In this document: one piece after another, positions 14,698 to 15,643 of the stretch
Numbering within the stretch: position 1 is the first letter of the stretch
Layout: every line of letters begins with the position of its first letter
Assembly (NCBI GenBank): GCA_029856295.1
Contig: JAHQWS010000304.1
Span: 1 to 15,643 of the forward strand
Source: Promethearchaeia archaeon
Lineage (GTDB): Archaea > Asgardarchaeota > Lokiarchaeia > Sigyniarchaeales > SOKP01
Length of the DNA stretch: 15,643 nucleotides
Direction of reading: 5' to 3'
Translations under genes and position numbers: made by a program
The notes under the pieces: model-generated
Databases searched by the model: none
What the model saw: the letters and a program-made list of their open reading frames with translations, nothing else
What the model was told of the DNA's origin: nothing

Positions 14698-14721
14698 CGA
14701 ATTTCATAATCTAAAATTCAG

Positions 14722-14994
14722 GTGAAAATTTCTATTCCAAAAGAAAATGTAGATTATGAAGCTGAAATCCTTGAATATATTAAGGACAAATCAGAAGGAG
14801 TCACCATAACTGATATAGCAGATGAGACAGATTTCTCAAGGAATACGGTTTCGAAGTACGTTTCTATTTTAGGACTTAAAAAAAAATATTCAGTAGGAAA
14901 GTTGGTGCGTACAAGTTATATTTTAACGCTCAAGAAATTTCCTTTACAAAAATATTCACTATCGCGTATTATAAGGGCTTACTATCAGGATTAA
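14722..14994 (+). CDS. Winged-helix regulator, N-terminal part of a frame-broken gene
   Basis: The 90-aa frame from a GTG start encodes a winged-helix DNA-binding domain. Residues 12-20 (YEAEILEYI) form helix 1; 26-52 form the helix-turn-helix (VTITDIADETDFSRNTVSKY), and the wing with a basic KLVRTSY follows to about 67. The GTG start is supported by the TATA box and by the second gene of this family at 15547, which begins the same way. The frame stops at 14992-14994. The frame one base back continues with family-like sequence (YYKGLLSGLKRYF) through to 15422, so the protein is probably longer than shown. Joining the frames near the A5 run at 14948-14952 would give about 233 aa. The target genes are unknown. 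Confidence 0.7.
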   Translation: MKISIPKENVDYEAEILEYIKDKSEGVTITDIADETDFSRNTVSKYVSILGLKKKYSVGKLVRTSYILTLKKFPLQKYSLSRIIRAYYQD

Positions 14995-15422
14995 AGCGTT
15001 ATTTTCCTGGTTCAGAAGAGATTTTTAAGGAAATAGGGCGAAACTGTTATGAATATATAGATTTCTCCTTGGGACCCATGATTTCGAAAGAATTAAAAGG
15101 TTTTAAGGTGAATCGTCTTATAAAGATTTATTATGAAGTATTTGGGAGATTTTATCCCACATATGATATTTTACAACCTTCAATTGAGATTTCCGAGCAA
15201 ATGATGGATGAGTCAGGTAAACGAGCAGTGTATCGATTTAAAAATTCAGAATTTTTAGAAGGCACGGAGGATTTTACTTATCATTTTTATATTGTATCTG
15301 GAATCATTGAGGCTCTATGGGAAAGGGAAGTTGAGAGACCTGTAGAGTGTAAGGTTAAAAAAATCCATGCTGGCAGTAAGAAAGACAATGCTTTTTATGA
15401 GTTATCTATTGAGATAAAATAA
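14953..15422 (+). pseudogene. C-terminal part of the frame-broken winged-helix protein (possible V4R/Bet3-like sensor domain)
   Basis: In the -1 frame relative to the winged-helix ORF, coding continues without a stop from 14880 to 15422. The only start codon near the front is a TTG at 15069, but protein-like sequence extends well upstream of it (GSEEIFKEIGRNCYEYIDF), so this is not an independent gene start. The domain of about 150 aa has a helical first half and a strand-rich second half ending in HFYIVSGIIEALWERE, a cysteine (VECKVKKI) and a final strand (AFYELSIEIK). This order loosely recalls 4-vinyl-reductase (V4R) ligand-binding domains, in which a helix is followed by a Cys and a last strand, but the match is weak. 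Whether the break is a sequencing error, a real disruption or recoding cannot be told from sequence alone. Confidence 0.55.
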
Positions 15423-15546
15423 AGAAATATTTGATTTTAGTACTACTTTTAAGATAAATAAGCAGTATTAGTATTAACCGTATTTGAATAAGTAAAGTAA
15501 AAAAATTAGGAAGAATTAAATTTAATATCTTTATACTTTAGTAAAG

Positions 15547-15643
15547 GTGAAGGTTGCAATTAGCACAAAAATTCAAGGCAAAGATTATAAAGCCGAAATT
15601 TTGGAATACATAATACAGAATCCTGGCGTAGTTACGATAACCG
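15547..15643 (+). CDS. Winged-helix regulator, second family member (3' truncated by window edge)
   Basis: A GTG at 15547 opens a frame that runs to the end of the window (32 codons). Its translation begins MKVAISTKIQGKDYKAEILE and ends GVVTIT. It aligns without gaps for most of its length to the start of the protein at 14722 (shared: YxAEILEYI and GVxTITD-type helix entry), so it is a tandem paralog. As in the first copy, GGTGA covers the start codon. AT-rich TATA-like sequence lies upstream (about 15517-15535). The 15423-15546 spacer contains nothing else I can identify. Confidence 0.7.
   Translation, partial: MKVAISTKIQGKDYKAEILEYIIQNPGVVTIT

Noticed and set aside
15069..15422. Independent TTG-start gene of 117 aa
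   Set aside because: Protein-like sequence continues upstream of the TTG in the same frame and links to the winged-helix ORF by a one-base shift. It is better described as the 3' part of a frame-broken gene.

Overview
The window looks archaeal. It is very AT-rich, and several genes lack a Shine-Dalgarno site but carry a TATA-like box about 25-35 nt upstream of the start codon, as expected for leaderless transcripts. It encodes an SMC-ScpA-ScpB set, a RimK/MptN-type ATP-grasp ligase, a DUF84 NTPase, a small MglA/COG2229-like GTPase, and many multi-pass membrane and winged-helix proteins. Together these suggest a mesophilic Asgard (Promethearchaeota, Lokiarchaeia-like) genome. That placement is inference from gene style, not from a marker gene.

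Layout. (1) 1-1807, + strand: the 3' end of an smc gene followed by scpA-like and scpB-like genes, a chromosome-organising operon. (2) 1899-3611, +: a thiamine-diphosphate enzyme of the acetolactate-synthase superfamily. Its coding frame clearly begins upstream of its first ATG. (3) 3694-5152, - strand: a tightly coupled pair, an unknown 270-aa protein and a small GTPase, in a patch of visibly higher GC (about 40% in sampled lines against about 27% nearby). (4) 5285-5905, -: a coiled-coil protein of unknown function, divergent from a RimK-family glutamate ligase (6000-6869, +). (5) 7012-8831, +: two tandem paralogous short-chain dehydrogenases. (6) 8826-9395, -: a DUF84/YjjX-type NTPase, convergent with the second dehydrogenase. 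(7) 9511-11333, +: two multi-pass membrane proteins. (8) 11328-11924, -: a Maf-family nucleotide pyrophosphatase, also convergent with its neighbour. (9) 12024-14586, +: two divergent paralogs of the CTP-dependent lipid kinase (dolichol kinase/DGK1/VTE5) superfamily, with a 49-aa acidic mini-protein gene between them. (10) 14722-15643, +: two tandem winged-helix genes of one family. The first has a -1 frame break; the second runs off the window.

Functional themes are chromosome organisation (SMC-ScpAB), nucleotide-pool cleaning (DUF84 and Maf), polyprenol or isoprenoid-lipid phosphorylation (the two CTP-kinase-like proteins), GTPase signalling, and a family of HTH regulators. I saw no rRNA, tRNA, CRISPR array, IS element or phage gene. 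The most unusual items are the GTPase plus unknown-partner cassette, the paired lipid-kinase-like genes around a mini-protein, and the frame-broken tandem regulators.
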